A stretch of DNA of 64,000 bases from contig NZ_CP019083.1 in NCBI RefSeq assembly GCF_001956985.1, positions 47,834-111,833 of the forward strand, read 5' to 3'. How positions within the stretch are numbered: position 1 is the first letter of the stretch; each line of letters begins with the position of its first letter. Shown here piece by piece: positions 53,155-62,008 of this stretch. The DNA comes from Paludisphaera borealis (GTDB lineage Bacteria > Planctomycetota > Planctomycetia > Isosphaerales > Isosphaeraceae). Under the pieces are notes generated by a model. That model worked only from the letters and a program-made list of their open reading frames with translations, was not told where the DNA came from and made no database searches. The translations under genes and the position numbers were made by a program.

Positions 53155-55953
53155 TCACTTCGGGGCAGCGACGGCCTCGGGCGGGGTCGCGGCGTCCAAA
53201 CCCATCAGGGCAGCCGCCTCGGCTCGAACCCGACGCTGCATCGACGGTATGGGGTAGACATTCGGATTCCGAGTCCAGCGCTGCTCGTAACCCACGAGCC
53301 ATGTGCTGGAACGATCGAACACTTCGCGGGCCTTGGCCTTGTCGCCCAAACGCCAGTAGGCCATCGCCAGGAAGAAGTCCGTCGCCTTCTCCCCGTCCTT
53401 CTTGAATGACTCGACACAGCCCTTCCAGTCTCCCGTGCGGTACAGGGCCCATCCCAGCGATTGTCGAGCCATTCCGGACTCCGGCGCAAGCTCGACGGCC
53501 CTGCGGGCCAGCGTCTGGGCGAGCGCCGGGTCGTCGGAATGCTCCTCGGACGACGCCGAGTGCAGGTCCGCCATCAGGAAGTGAACCGTTGCCGCTGCTT
53601 CGCGGTATTGAGCGAAGGCGGGATAGTCCTCGACGAGCTTCTCGGCCTCGGGCAAGAAGCGCTGGATGGCCTCCTCCGCTTCCCGACGCCTGTCAAGGCC
53701 CATCAGCAGCATCGTCTGGTTGGTGCGGCAGAGGATGAGTTTGTGCCGGGTTGCGTGGCGTTCAGGATGCCCTGCAACCACCTTCTCATAGGTGTTTATT
53801 GCCTGACGATATGTATCGAGCGCGTCCTGATGACGGCGAGTTCCGGAGTAGACGGCGGCCAACGACATGAGCTGACTGCCAATGAAAGCCTGGCCCCCGG
53901 GAGAGACGTCGGGAACGCGTTCGCGTTGCTGGATTTCCAGGACTTTCTTGAAACCCGCCTCCGCTTCCGTGAACCGACCGGCCTCTCGCCACACGCCGGC
54001 GAGGTTGCTCAGGGCGAACGAGCGATTATTCTGATATGAGGCGGCCGAGCCGGGGTCTTCCTTCGTCAGCCGCTCGAAGTGGTCGCAACTGCGTTGGAGC
54101 ACTTGCTCCGCTTCTCGGTTCCGGCCCAATTCCGCGAGCGTGATTCCCTGGTTAATCAACGCCATCCCCAACCGGTTGCGGTCCACGGTGGAAGTGGGAT
54201 CGTTCTGGAGGATCCGCTCGATGCTTTCGATCGCGTTATTGTGCTCCTGCTCGGCTTCGCGCCTCTTGCCCAGATAAGAAAGATGAATGGCAGTCTGATC
54301 ATAGGAACCAGTGAGGCTGCGCCAATAATCACTGTTGTCCGGGTGGGCCTCGGCCAACTCCTTGCGGATCGTCAGCGCCTGGCGGTCCGCGACGATCGCT
54401 TGCTCAAGTAGACCAAGCCTCGCCCGGATATTGCCGACCCGATCGGCGGCGTCGGCGGCGCCATGCCGGATCGCGGGATCGGCTCCATCCCGAGCGGCGA
54501 AGCCCTCGTAGAACATCAGCGCCTTCTCAAGAAACTTCCTCTGCAAGGGATTGAGCTCCGGCTTGCCGCCGAGCCACTCCTCCGCCACTTCGGTGTACAT
54601 CTCGTCCACAGCCTGGCGCGCCGTCGCCAAGGCCCCCTCGGTGTCTCGCCGGGCCTGATTCGCACGGATCGCCTGCCACGTGCTGACCGCGCCGCCCGAA
54701 ATCAAGACGGCCGCGATGACCCCGGACGTGGCGAGTGCCACCCGATTCCGGCGGGAGAACTTCTTGAGTCGGTAGAACGCGGAGGGGGGGCACGCCTCCA
54801 CCGGCTGATCGGCGAGGTGCCGCATCACGTCGGCGGCGAAGTCGTTGGCCGTCTCGTACCGCCGCCGCCGGTCCTTCTCCAACGCCTTCATCACGATCCA
54901 GTCCAGCTCGCCGCGCAGGGACTGCCCGAGTCTCCGAGGGTCGGCTTTCCGCTTCGCCGACGTGGTCGTGAGGAGTTCGCCGAGCACGCTCAGTCGGGTG
55001 CTCGGTTTGGGGGGCTCCTCCTCGCGGATGATCCGCCGCATCTCGTCGAACGCCGCCTTGCGAAGCGTCTCCTCGTCGAACGGCGTCGTGCCGGTGAGCA
55101 GCTCGTAGAGCAGCACCCCCATCGAATAGATGTCGCTTCGGGTGTCGACGTCGACGCCCGTGAGCTGGGCCTGCTCGGGGCTCATATACAGCGGCGTGCC
55201 GATGAGCTGCGCGAATCCTGTGAACAGCGTCTTGTCGGTGAGCAGGTCGCCGGTCGCCTTGGCGACGCCGAAGTCGATCACTTTCGGCACCGGGGCTCCG
55301 TCGATGATCGTCACCAGGATGTTGGAAGGTTTCAGGTCGCGGTGGATGATTCCCTTCTGGTGCGCGTGTTGCACCGCCCGGCAGACCAGGACGAAGAGGT
55401 CGAGCCGCTCGGGGATGGAAAGCTGCTCCCGGTCGGAATAGTCGGTGATCGGCACCCCCTTGACCAGCTCCATGACGAAATAGGGATGGCCGGAATCGGT
55501 CGAGCCGGCGTCGAGCACCTTGGCGATGTTGGGGTGGTCCATCATCGCCAGCGCCTGGCGCTCGGCCTCGAATCGGGCGAGGACTCGCCGTGAATCCATG
55601 CCGGGTTTGACGACCTTCAGCGCGACCTTTCTGCGGACGGGCTCGACCTGCTCAGCCATGTACACGACGCCCATGCCCCCCTCGCCGATCGCCTCCAGCA
55701 GCTTGTAAGGTCCGATGACCGTCCCCGGCCCTTCCACGAGAGGGGCGCCCGAATCCGCGATCGTCGCCACGGCGGCCCGGGGCTCCAAGAAGTGGCCGAC
55801 CCGCGAGTTGGCCGCCAGCAACCGCTCGACGCGATCGCGCAGGCCCGCGTCCGGGCCGCAGGACGCGACCAGGAAGGACTCCCGGGCTTCCGGGTCATCG
55901 ATTTCCAACGCTGCGAAGAAGAGCTCGTCGGCGTTCCTGGCGGTACGATCCAT
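53155..55953 (-). CDS. Serine/threonine protein kinase with TPR tail
   Basis: A 932-residue protein. The kinase domain (about residues 82-350) has a Gly-loop IGEGGMGVVYMAEQ, VALKVVKPGMDS, HRDLKPSN and DFGVAKATG, all canonical, with GTPLYMSPEQAQ after it. A transmembrane helix near residue 405-425 (VALATSGVIAAVLISGGAV) leads to an outer part rich in TPRs (about 430-900), for example AEAGFKKVLEIQQRERVP and DALDTYRQAINTYEKVV. The ATG at 55953 replaces an upstream in-frame start. It follows an ECF sigma factor in the same direction, 72 bases away. Confidence 0.93.
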   Translation of the reverse strand: MDRTARNADELFFAALEIDDPEARESFLVASCGPDAGLRDRVERLLAANSRVGHFLEPRAAVATIADSGAPLVEGPGTVIGPYKLLEAIGEGGMGVVYMAEQVEPVRRKVALKVVKPGMDSRRVLARFEAERQALAMMDHPNIAKVLDAGSTDSGHPYFVMELVKGVPITDYSDREQLSIPERLDLFVLVCRAVQHAHQKGIIHRDLKPSNILVTIIDGAPVPKVIDFGVAKATGDLLTDKTLFTGFAQLIGTPLYMSPEQAQLTGVDVDTRSDIYSMGVLLYELLTGTTPFDEETLRKAAFDEMRRIIREEEPPKPSTRLSVLGELLTTTSAKRKADPRRLGQSLRGELDWIVMKALEKDRRRRYETANDFAADVMRHLADQPVEACPPSAFYRLKKFSRRNRVALATSGVIAAVLISGGAVSTWQAIRANQARRDTEGALATARQAVDEMYTEVAEEWLGGKPELNPLQRKFLEKALMFYEGFAARDGADPAIRHGAADAADRVGNIRARLGLLEQAIVADRQALTIRKELAEAHPDNSDYWRSLTGSYDQTAIHLSYLGKRREAEQEHNNAIESIERILQNDPTSTVDRNRLGMALINQGITLAELGRNREAEQVLQRSCDHFERLTKEDPGSAASYQNNRSFALSNLAGVWREAGRFTEAEAGFKKVLEIQQRERVPDVSPGGQAFIGSQLMSLAAVYSGTRRHQDALDTYRQAINTYEKVVAGHPERHATRHKLILCRTNQTMLLMGLDRRREAEEAIQRFLPEAEKLVEDYPAFAQYREAAATVHFLMADLHSASSEEHSDDPALAQTLARRAVELAPESGMARQSLGWALYRTGDWKGCVESFKKDGEKATDFFLAMAYWRLGDKAKAREVFDRSSTWLVGYEQRWTRNPNVYPIPSMQRRVRAEAAALMGLDAATPPEAVAAPK

Positions 55954-56025
55954 GCCATAAGCCCTCAGTGCGGTGGTCGCGCGTCTCGGCCCGTCTAGCA
56001 ATGCGAGAACGGACGCGGGCGCGCC

Positions 56026-56619
56026 TCACAGGCCCGGCTTCTTCTCCGGCGCTTCCGGCCGCCGCGCCGCGTCACCCAGCTCGCAATACAGCCAAACTCG
56101 TGCATAGTGCCAGTGGCGGTCCGCCGTCGCGCGTGAGATGCCGAGGACGCGTGCGGACTCCTCGACGGTCAGGCCGGCGAAGTAGCGGAGCTTGACCAGT
56201 TCCGCCTTGGCTGGGTCTTCGCCCGCGAGCTTGGCGAGGGCCTCGTCGAGATCGAGGAGCGCCTCGGGAGACGCCTCGGCCGCGATATCGAAGCATTCGA
56301 TGTTCCACCGGCGGCGCCCTCCGCCATGCTTCTCGGTCTGCTTCCTTCGGGCGTTGTCGATAAGGATGCGTCGCATCGCCTCGGCGGCGGCGGCGAAAAA
56401 GTGGCCTCGACCCTGCCAGTAAGACCCCTGTTCCCCTACCAGCCGGAGGTAGGCCTCATGGACCAGGGCCGTGGCTTGAAGGGTCTGCCCCGGCTTCTCG
56501 TGCGCGAGCCTCTGGGCGGCGAGCTTGCGGAGCTCGTCGTAGACGAGGGGCAGGAGCCGCTCGGCCGCCTCGGAATCGCCCTGCTCGATTGCCGAGAGGA
56601 TGCGCGTGACGTCGTTCAT
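56026..56619 (-). CDS. ECF-family RNA polymerase sigma factor
   Basis: A 197-residue sigma-70 family protein: [19 protein letters not shown] and [17 protein letters not shown] (region 2), [20 protein letters not shown], and region 4 with [20 protein letters not shown] followed by [16 protein letters not shown]. The ATG at 56619 is preferred over an upstream reading. ECF sigma plus STK pairs are usual in planctomycetes; the kinase downstream may phosphorylate and switch this sigma factor (inference). Confidence 0.88.
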   Translation of the reverse strand: MNDVTRILSAIEQGDSEAAERLLPLVYDELRKLAAQRLAHEKPGQTLQATALVHEAYLRLVGEQGSYWQGRGHFFAAAAEAMRRILIDNARRKQTEKHGGGRRRWNIECFDIAAEASPEALLDLDEALAKLAGEDPAKAELVKLRYFAGLTVEESARVLGISRATADRHWHYARVWLYCELGDAARRPEAPEKKPGL

Positions 56620-56906
56620 AGGCAGAGGCCGCCGCTGGAGACGACCATCCCGCCGCTTCGTCTCGACTCGGAGCGCCGTCGCTCGATCGGTCTCGCCGTC
56701 CAATCCGGCGGGATGGTTGGTCTGCCAACAGACTAACCACCGCCAGGAAGAGAAGATAGCCTGGCCCGGAGGGCGTCTCACCCACCTCAGTTGAAGACCC
56801 CGGGGTCGGACTCACTTCCGCCTCGACTGCACGATCGTCTGACCGTCGAGGCAGTCGAGAATGTCCATGAAGCGGGGACGGCCTGGGTACGTTTCGCGGA
56901 TCGACG

Positions 56907-57148
56907 TCAGCAAATCGTTCCACTCGCTCGAACGGCCTTTCGAGCCGTCGACTTCCTCGAACGTCGGGGCTTGGGAACCGGATAAAACTCCTCGTCTTCG
57001 TCTTCGTCCTCATCCTCGATTTCCCAGTCGCCGAGTTCATCTTCATCGTCGACAAGCTCGCTGTCGAGTTCGTCCCAGCGCGGATCGGCCTCGGATGCGA
57101 CGGGGACGTTGCGGCCGTCGGCGACGGCTTGCAGATATTCGGCTCTGC
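56907..57148 (-). pseudogene. Acidic protein gene relic
   Basis: The minus-strand frame encodes [20 protein letters not shown], an acidic stretch of about twenty Asp/Glu residues, then [16 protein letters not shown]. No start codon with a binding site is present; the frame continues upstream over an unrelated relic without protein-like composition. I read it as the 3' end of a broken gene. Its family is not recognisable. Confidence 0.4.
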
Positions 57149-57470
57149 ATGTCGTTCCCCGCGCTGAGCGCCCTCGTCGCCGGCTACGAGGTCTTCTGCT
57201 TCGTCGACGCGTCGGGCAACTGGTCGAAGATGGCGACCGACCTGACGATCGCCCGCGTCGCCCAGGCCGGCGCCATCCTACGCCGTGCTCGCCGAAACCA
57301 TGAGCACATAACACCGCCCCGATGCGATAGATTTCGCGCAGGTCATGGTCGACCATATCGTCCCGCCCTACCGGGCGCTCATCGAGAGCTACGACAAAGC
57401 CCAGAGCGTGCAAAAAGTCGGGCGGGAGACCAAACTCGACCTCCTCGACGCCGGCCAGGTGAAGAAGTGA
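57149..57470 (+). pseudogene. Isochorismatase-family hydrolase (YcaC-like) relic
   Basis: The first frame reads [20 protein letters not shown], the isochorismatase fold's SLPALQALAEGYEV-type strand. After about 57278 the homology passes to a different frame ([10 protein letters not shown], then [20 protein letters not shown]), with an in-frame TAA just after MST. The carboxy end ([17 protein letters not shown]) reaches a TGA at 57470. Thus at least one frameshift, one stop and a missing N-terminal half make it a pseudogene. Confidence 0.75.
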
Positions 57471-57533
57471 CGGCCCTGGTCGAGCTGAAGGCGTTGAACG
57501 ACGCCACGCTCGCAACGTCTCTGGCAGAACATT

Positions 57534-57929
57534 TCACCAAAACATCATGATGGCTGCCATAATCACAAATGCAAGAACGGAGACCCAGACCACTCGCGAT
57601 CGGACGCCGTAGCCGAAGAACAACACGAGCAGCGGGTTGACGCGTTCTCCCCGATCCAGTCGACGTCGGACCACGTCCTTGAGCGCAAGGGCCAGTCCGA
57701 CGCCGGCGCCCAGCGCCGCCGAAGCCAAGCCCAGCGCCACGATCGCCTGCGCCGTCAGATCGATCCCCAGGCTGCCTTGACGTCGGCTCCGCAGAATCGA
57801 GACGACGACCACGAAACCCGTGACCGCGGCGCATCCGGCGATCTTCAGCCAGACGGGCTTGTCGCTGCGAAAGACCTCGTCGAGTTCATTGCGAAATGGA
57901 AGTCTCATCGAACGGTCCACCCACATCAT
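57534..57929 (-). CDS. Hypothetical membrane protein
   Basis: A 131-residue protein with a soluble head [20 protein letters not shown] and three helices: [43 protein letters not shown] and [19 protein letters not shown]. The start may be 57929 or 57908; neither has a clear ribosome-binding site. No family recognised. Confidence 0.55.
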   Translation of the reverse strand: MMWVDRSMRLPFRNELDEVFRSDKPVWLKIAGCAAVTGFVVVVSILRSRRQGSLGIDLTAQAIVALGLASAALGAGVGLALALKDVVRRRLDRGERVNPLLVLFFGYGVRSRVVWVSVLAFVIMAAIMMFW

Positions 57930-58114
57930 TCACGAGAGGAGGGGTTTGGCCGCGGGCACGGGTCTTTTTCAACAGCGTCAGTCCGCCAACCAGGAGAAGG
58001 AGGGCGAATCCGATCCCGCCGGCGAACAACGTAGCCCGTAATTCTCATCGACAACCGAAGCCATGGCCGTCAATCATGGCATCCACAAACTTGAGTTCCT
58101 GATTCAGAGGGAAC

Positions 58115-59101
58115 TCAGATTGAAATCCGCTCCACAATATTCCGCGTGACTTTCTTCTGCCGACGGTCGTAAAGTCCGGTGGTACGCGGCTCCGCGTGCC
58201 CGGCCAGATACTGCACGTCCTCCAGGGGCACGCCCTGGGTCAGCAGGTCGGTGATCGCCGCCACCCGAAAACTGTGGGGCGACAGCCGCGACGGCAGCCC
58301 GGCGTCTTTCAGTCGCCGCTTGACCAACTCGCAGATCCGCTTGCTGGTGAGCGGGTTGCCGGTGAGCGTCCTCGACGTACCGTTGACCGCCGCCCGGAAC
58401 AGCGGCGAATCCTTCGGCTGGCCGCCGACGCCCGCCGCCTCGACGTAGGCCCGGATGAAGCCGTCCAGGTCGTGCCGCACCGGGATTTCCCGGCTCTTGC
58501 CCCCCTTCTCCTGGAACCGCAGCACCGACTGCGATCCGTCGTGCTGGAAATCCCCCAACCGCAGCTTGGCCGCCGCCCCCGCCCGACATGCGGTGTAAGC
58601 CAGCGTGGCGAGGACCGCCCGGTCACGCAGGCCGACGACATGACCCGTGTCCACCGACGCCAGCAGCGTGCGGGCCTGCTCGACGGTGATCTCCGGCGTC
58701 TTGCCCTCCACCACCTGATCCTTCACGCCTTTGACCGACGTGGCCGGATTGAGCACCACGACGTGCCGGTTGACCAGACGGTCGAAGAAGCCCCGCAACG
58801 CCGACAGGGCCAGGTTCCGCTTGGCGGGCGAGCCGCCCAGGCCGACGAGATACTGCCCGACCTGGCCCGGCGTGATCGTCGGCAGCTCCCTCCCCTGCCC
58901 CTCGCACCAGTCCAGGAACCTCCGCACCGCCCGCAGGTAGGCTTTCTGCGTGTGCGGGTTGTGGTGCACGGCGTAGAAATACTCATCCCAGGCGAACCGC
59001 GCAGCCCCCCCCGCCCGCTCCACCAGCGACGGCAGCGGGGCCGCCTCACCGGTCGCAGGAACGCTTGCCGATGAGACCTTGACCAACCCGTTAGACATCA
59101 T
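58115..59101 (-). CDS. Tyrosine recombinase/integrase
   Basis: A 328-residue XerC/D-like recombinase. The N-terminal SAM-like core-binding domain runs from about residue 40 (AWDEYFYAVHHNPHTQKAYL). The catalytic residues are R in AYTACRAGAAAKLRL, K in EKGGKSREIPVRHD, H-x-x-R in SPHSFRVAAITDLL, H in LAGHAEPRTTG and Y in LYDRR. Two ATGs (59101 and 59098) are adjacent; a GGGAG precedes them. Its start overlaps the end of a small membrane-protein gene at 59091. It is probably the integrase of a decayed integrative element. Confidence 0.92.
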   Translation of the reverse strand: MMSNGLVKVSSASVPATGEAAPLPSLVERAGGAARFAWDEYFYAVHHNPHTQKAYLRAVRRFLDWCEGQGRELPTITPGQVGQYLVGLGGSPAKRNLALSALRGFFDRLVNRHVVVLNPATSVKGVKDQVVEGKTPEITVEQARTLLASVDTGHVVGLRDRAVLATLAYTACRAGAAAKLRLGDFQHDGSQSVLRFQEKGGKSREIPVRHDLDGFIRAYVEAAGVGGQPKDSPLFRAAVNGTSRTLTGNPLTSKRICELVKRRLKDAGLPSRLSPHSFRVAAITDLLTQGVPLEDVQYLAGHAEPRTTGLYDRRQKKVTRNIVERISI

Positions 59102-59597
59102 CCGCTCCCATCCCAAAGCCGCCCGAAGCGTCTGACGGAGTCTTCGATTTCCGATCGTCGCCAAGCCGAATCCTCACGATGGGGCCGCACGACGGGTGAG
59201 CGGGTCTGCTTACATCGTCGCCAAGCCGAATCCTCACGATCGGGCCGCACGACGGGTAACCGGGTCTGCTTACGACGTACTCCCACAGCGAACCAACGAA
59301 AATCAGGGAGTAAAAAGAAAACAGGACTACTCCGCCCGTGGCGGCTGGATGAGGGAGGAAGTAAAAGTACGCGTAATAGGCCGTGCCACAGCCGACGAGC
59401 GTGAGGAAGCGGAGGACGACACCGTCGACGCCGGCCGGACTTTCCTTCGCCCGGTGGTGGGAGCTGCTCAGCACGACCGTCGTTAAGAAATTCACGGCAC
59501 CTGGTACCGATATACGGGCCAACGTAAAGTATAAGGCACATAAGACAATCAGTTTAGCCCACTGGCCGAGGGTGAACTGCCGTCGAAAAAGCGACAT
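59091..59597 (-). CDS. Hypothetical three-helix membrane protein upstream of the integrase
   Basis: A 168-residue protein starting MSLFRRQFTLGQWAKL. Helices: LIVLCALYFTLARISV, FLTLVGCGTAYYAYFYF and GGVVLFSFYSLIFVGSLW. The C-terminal part repeats SRPxxPSCGPIVRIRLGDD twice, encoded by two 60-base tandem repeats. AGAGAGGG lies eight bases before the ATG at 59597. It overlaps the integrase start, so translation is coupled. No family recognised. Confidence 0.6.
   Translation of the reverse strand: MSLFRRQFTLGQWAKLIVLCALYFTLARISVPGAVNFLTTVVLSSSHHRAKESPAGVDGVVLRFLTLVGCGTAYYAYFYFLPHPAATGGVVLFSFYSLIFVGSLWEYVVSRPGYPSCGPIVRIRLGDDVSRPAHPSCGPIVRIRLGDDRKSKTPSDASGGFGMGADDV
59154..59273. repeat. 60-base tandem repeat, two copies, upstream of the integrase
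   Basis: 59154-59213 and 59214-59273 start alike (ATCGTCGCCAAGCCGAATCC) and differ at only a few positions. The repeats lie in the C-terminal coding part of the membrane-protein gene and just before the integrase start. They encode SRPGYPSCGPIVRIRLGDDV and its copy. Either coding duplication or recombinase arm-type sites would explain them. Confidence 0.85.
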
Positions 59598-59628
59598 ATG
59601 CACCCTCTCTTGTTCCATAACGCATGCA

Positions 59629-59754
59629 TCAAAAGTCTTCATCCCAAGCCAAGCGGTCCGCACCGCCCGCCCGCTCGACCAGCGACGGAAGCAGTGTGCT
59701 GGCGCCCGCCGCCGCCACGCCGCCCGAATTCGCAATCACCAGTTCGTTCGTCAT
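59629..59754 (-). pseudogene. N-terminal fragment of a second integrase gene
   Basis: Forty-one codons, starting with the ATG at 59754, encode MTNELVIANSGGVAAAGAST and then LLPSLVERAGGADRLAWDED, closely similar to the integrase start region PLPSLVERAGGAARFAWDEY. A TGA ends it right after DEDF. So an integrase gene of the same family once lay here and was cut off near residue 41. It is upstream of the membrane protein gene at 59091-59597, on the same strand. Confidence 0.8.
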
Positions 59755-59777
59755 CGGTCGATCCTTCTCCCCGCCCG

Positions 59778-60125
59778 TCATCCCGGCGTCCCGCCGGAGG
59801 GCGACTTAATCAGCGAAATCACCGAGACGACCAAACCATAACTCATTCCACATATCACAACGCCAATTAATCCGATCATCGCCGTCCGCAAGTGCGGGTT
59901 GGGCGGCCTGCCGGTCATCTGCGTGGCGATCATCTGGCCGAACGTCACCGCGCCGAAGGTCGCGGTCAAGCCGCCCACGACCCGCATGATCCGATCTTCG
60001 TCCGCGAGCCACAGGACGCCGGTGACTGCGAAATACACATTTATGAGCAGCCATGAGAACCATTCGTATTTCCACTCCGGCTTCGCGGGCGTCGGAGCGG
60101 CCTCCTCGATATGGGCGTCAATCAT
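59778..60125 (-). CDS. Hypothetical three-helix membrane protein
   Basis: A 115-residue protein; after a short head with PTPAKPEWKYEWFSWLL, helices LINVYFAVTGVLWLA, VVGGLTATFGAVTFGQMIAT and TAMIGLIGVVICGMSYGLVV are visible. GAGGAGG lies eight bases before the ATG at 60125. No family recognised. It neighbours the TIR-like gene and the integrase. Confidence 0.6.
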   Translation of the reverse strand: MIDAHIEEAAPTPAKPEWKYEWFSWLLINVYFAVTGVLWLADEDRIMRVVGGLTATFGAVTFGQMIATQMTGRPPNPHLRTAMIGLIGVVICGMSYGLVVSVISLIKSPSGGTPG

Positions 60126-60190
60126 GGACGGCCTCCTCTCTTCGAAGCCATCATGCATGAAGCTATATCACCCGGAAGGTAGCATGTTCC

Positions 60191-60222
60191 TAGGGGGCAA
60201 TAAAGGGGATTATTTCCCCCTA
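60191..60222. terminator. Hairpin downstream of the TIR-like gene
   Basis: TAGGGGG (60191-60197) pairs with CCCCCTA (60216-60222), and AATAA with TTATT inside, with one mismatch and a six-base loop. It lies in the AT-rich 157-base gap between the TIR-like gene stop and the small membrane-protein start. No T-tract follows on the minus strand, so this may be a terminator or a regulatory stem. Confidence 0.55.
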
Positions 60223-60282
60223 AGTCGCCTTACAAACAACACACATAAATACATAAATTCTTTCATATACTGGCGCATGTAA

Positions 60283-61104
60283 TTACGCCGATGCATTCGC
60301 AATCGCATCAGGGTTGAGAATGAAACCGGCCTCACGTAAGCGGTTGGTCAACTTTGGCACCACCTCTTTAACATGATCATTAAATGGTATGTACAAGACC
60401 CCTTTGGCGTCAGACGGCTCCTCAAGATGACCCTTGCGAAGAATCGCAATGTTCGGGCGTCCGATAGCTGAAATCAGCATACCTAGTTCGAGGACTACGT
60501 TTTGACGAGCACGGGGTTCCGCTTTTTCGACACCATCGACTTTTGAATAGCCGATATCGTCCGGTGTCATGAGCACTATGCCGAAGCGTGCTTGATTGTT
60601 ACTTGGGCCGATCTCCTTCTCCAAGGCTTCGATGATCGTCAGACCGCCGCCGCCTGAGTTGGCCAATACAAAAGGGTTAAGACCTAGTTTATGGATGATC
60701 AGCTCAAGCTGTTCACGTGCCACCGAATCATGACCATGCACGACGAATACTTTTTTGGATGCGTTCATGGGATTCGACGGATGCACGGGCAATGGAACTT
60801 CCTCTGCCGACGATTGCATGGATGATGGTGTTCCGTGGTAAGAATCCCAAGCGTCGATGAATCGCTTCTTAATATCCGCCTTGCCTTGCGGTGTCAGGGT
60901 TCCAGTTGAAGGATACCAGTTGACAATTGCCCCGTCAGACGTACGAATCTGCTTACAATTCTCCTGCTCTCGCGTCTCGACAATCGAGAAGCCGCATACC
61001 TTGACGATGGTTTGAAGATCTTCAATCGTCCCAATGTTGCTCTGTAGAAAACCAGTGAACCGTCGTCCACTGGCGGTCGTAGAATGACATGTGACTACGA
61101 GCAA
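60283..61104 (-). CDS. TIR-like nucleotide-binding protein (predicted NAD hydrolase), 5' end replaced by an IS
   Basis: A 273-residue reading frame. The host-encoded part begins at residue 23 (IGTIEDLQTIVKV) and includes an N-terminal domain with GAIVNWYPSTGTLTPQGK. A C-terminal TIR-like domain (PF10137 type, about residues 115-260) has KVFVVHGHDSVAREQLEL, LTIIEALEKEIG, IVLMTPDDIGY and ARQNVVLELGML, the last with the probable catalytic Glu. Such proteins hydrolyse NAD or act in antiphage signalling. The first 22 codons, starting TTG at 61104, come from the inserted IS (61038-62008). The native start was likely GTG at 62024, four codons upstream of the target site. Whether it is still expressed is uncertain. 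Confidence 0.82.
   Translation of the reverse strand: MLVVTCHSTTASGRRFTGFLQSNIGTIEDLQTIVKVCGFSIVETREQENCKQIRTSDGAIVNWYPSTGTLTPQGKADIKKRFIDAWDSYHGTPSSMQSSAEEVPLPVHPSNPMNASKKVFVVHGHDSVAREQLELIIHKLGLNPFVLANSGGGGLTIIEALEKEIGPSNNQARFGIVLMTPDDIGYSKVDGVEKAEPRARQNVVLELGMLISAIGRPNIAILRKGHLEEPSDAKGVLYIPFNDHVKEVVPKLTNRLREAGFILNPDAIANASA
61029..61037. repeat. IS target-site duplication, left copy
   Basis: TCCCAATGT directly abuts the left inverted repeat of the IS and matches 62009-62017 exactly. The 9-base length is common for IS4 and IS5-group elements. Confidence 0.93.
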
Positions 61105-62008
61105 ATCACCACTGCGGGTGTTCCAGGTCGCCTACGAGGCGGCTTGTCGCGCCCTTCCGGCGCACCGCCACCAGTTCAGCCCCAAGAAGTTCACCCAGCC
61201 TCAACTTCTGGCCTGCCTGGTGCTCAAGGAGTTCCTCCGCCTCGACTACCGCGGGTTGGCGGCGCATCTGGCGGACCAGGCCGACCTCCGGGACCGGATC
61301 GGGCTGACGGTCGTCCCGCACTTCACCACGTTTCAGAAGGCCGCACAGCGGTTGCTGGCCTCGGTCCCCGGCCGCCGGATGTTCGACGCCGTGCTCGATC
61401 GTGCGAGGGAGGACGGCACGCTGAAGCGCCGCGTCCCGTTGGCGGCCGTCGACGGCACGGGGATGGAGTCGCGGCACGTCAGCCGCTACTACGCCAAGCG
61501 TCGCTCCGCCGGAGACTCCGACCCCGCCAGGACTTACGCGCATTATCCGAAGGTCGTCTTCGTGGTCGACTGCCGGAGCCATATGATCCTCTCGGCGGTC
61601 CCGGGGCGTGGCCCGGCGTCGGATCTGGTGCAGTTCGGCCGGGCCTGGACCCAGGCCGTGCGCCGCGCCCGGATCGACACGCTGCTGGCCGACGCCGACT
61701 TCGACGCCGAACGGGTCCACCGGGCCGTCCGGTCGCACGGCGTGCGGACGATCATCCCGCCGAAGCGGGGCCGGCCGACCGACAAGCCCCCCACGGGCTG
61801 GTGGCGGCGGGTGATGAAACAGCGTTTCGCCGGGCTCAAACGCAAGTACGGTCAACGGTGGCAGGTGGAGACGGTGAACTCGATGCTCAAGCGGCGCTTG
61901 GGCTCGGCCCTCCGCGCGCGGAAGCATCCGACCCAGTGCCGCGAGATCGTCCTTCGGGCCATTACCCATAACGTCATGATTGTGCGACTACGGGTTTTCT
62001 ACAGAGCA
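61038..62008 (+). mobile_element. Complete insertion sequence, 971 bp, with 16-bp perfect terminal inverted repeats
   Basis: Left repeat TGCTCTGTAGAAAACC (61038-61053) is the exact reverse complement of 61993-62008. A 9-base target duplication (TCCCAATGT) flanks both ends, so the copy is complete and inserted once. It contains one transposase gene from 61091. The insertion interrupts the 5' end of the TIR-like gene after its first few codons. Confidence 0.96.
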
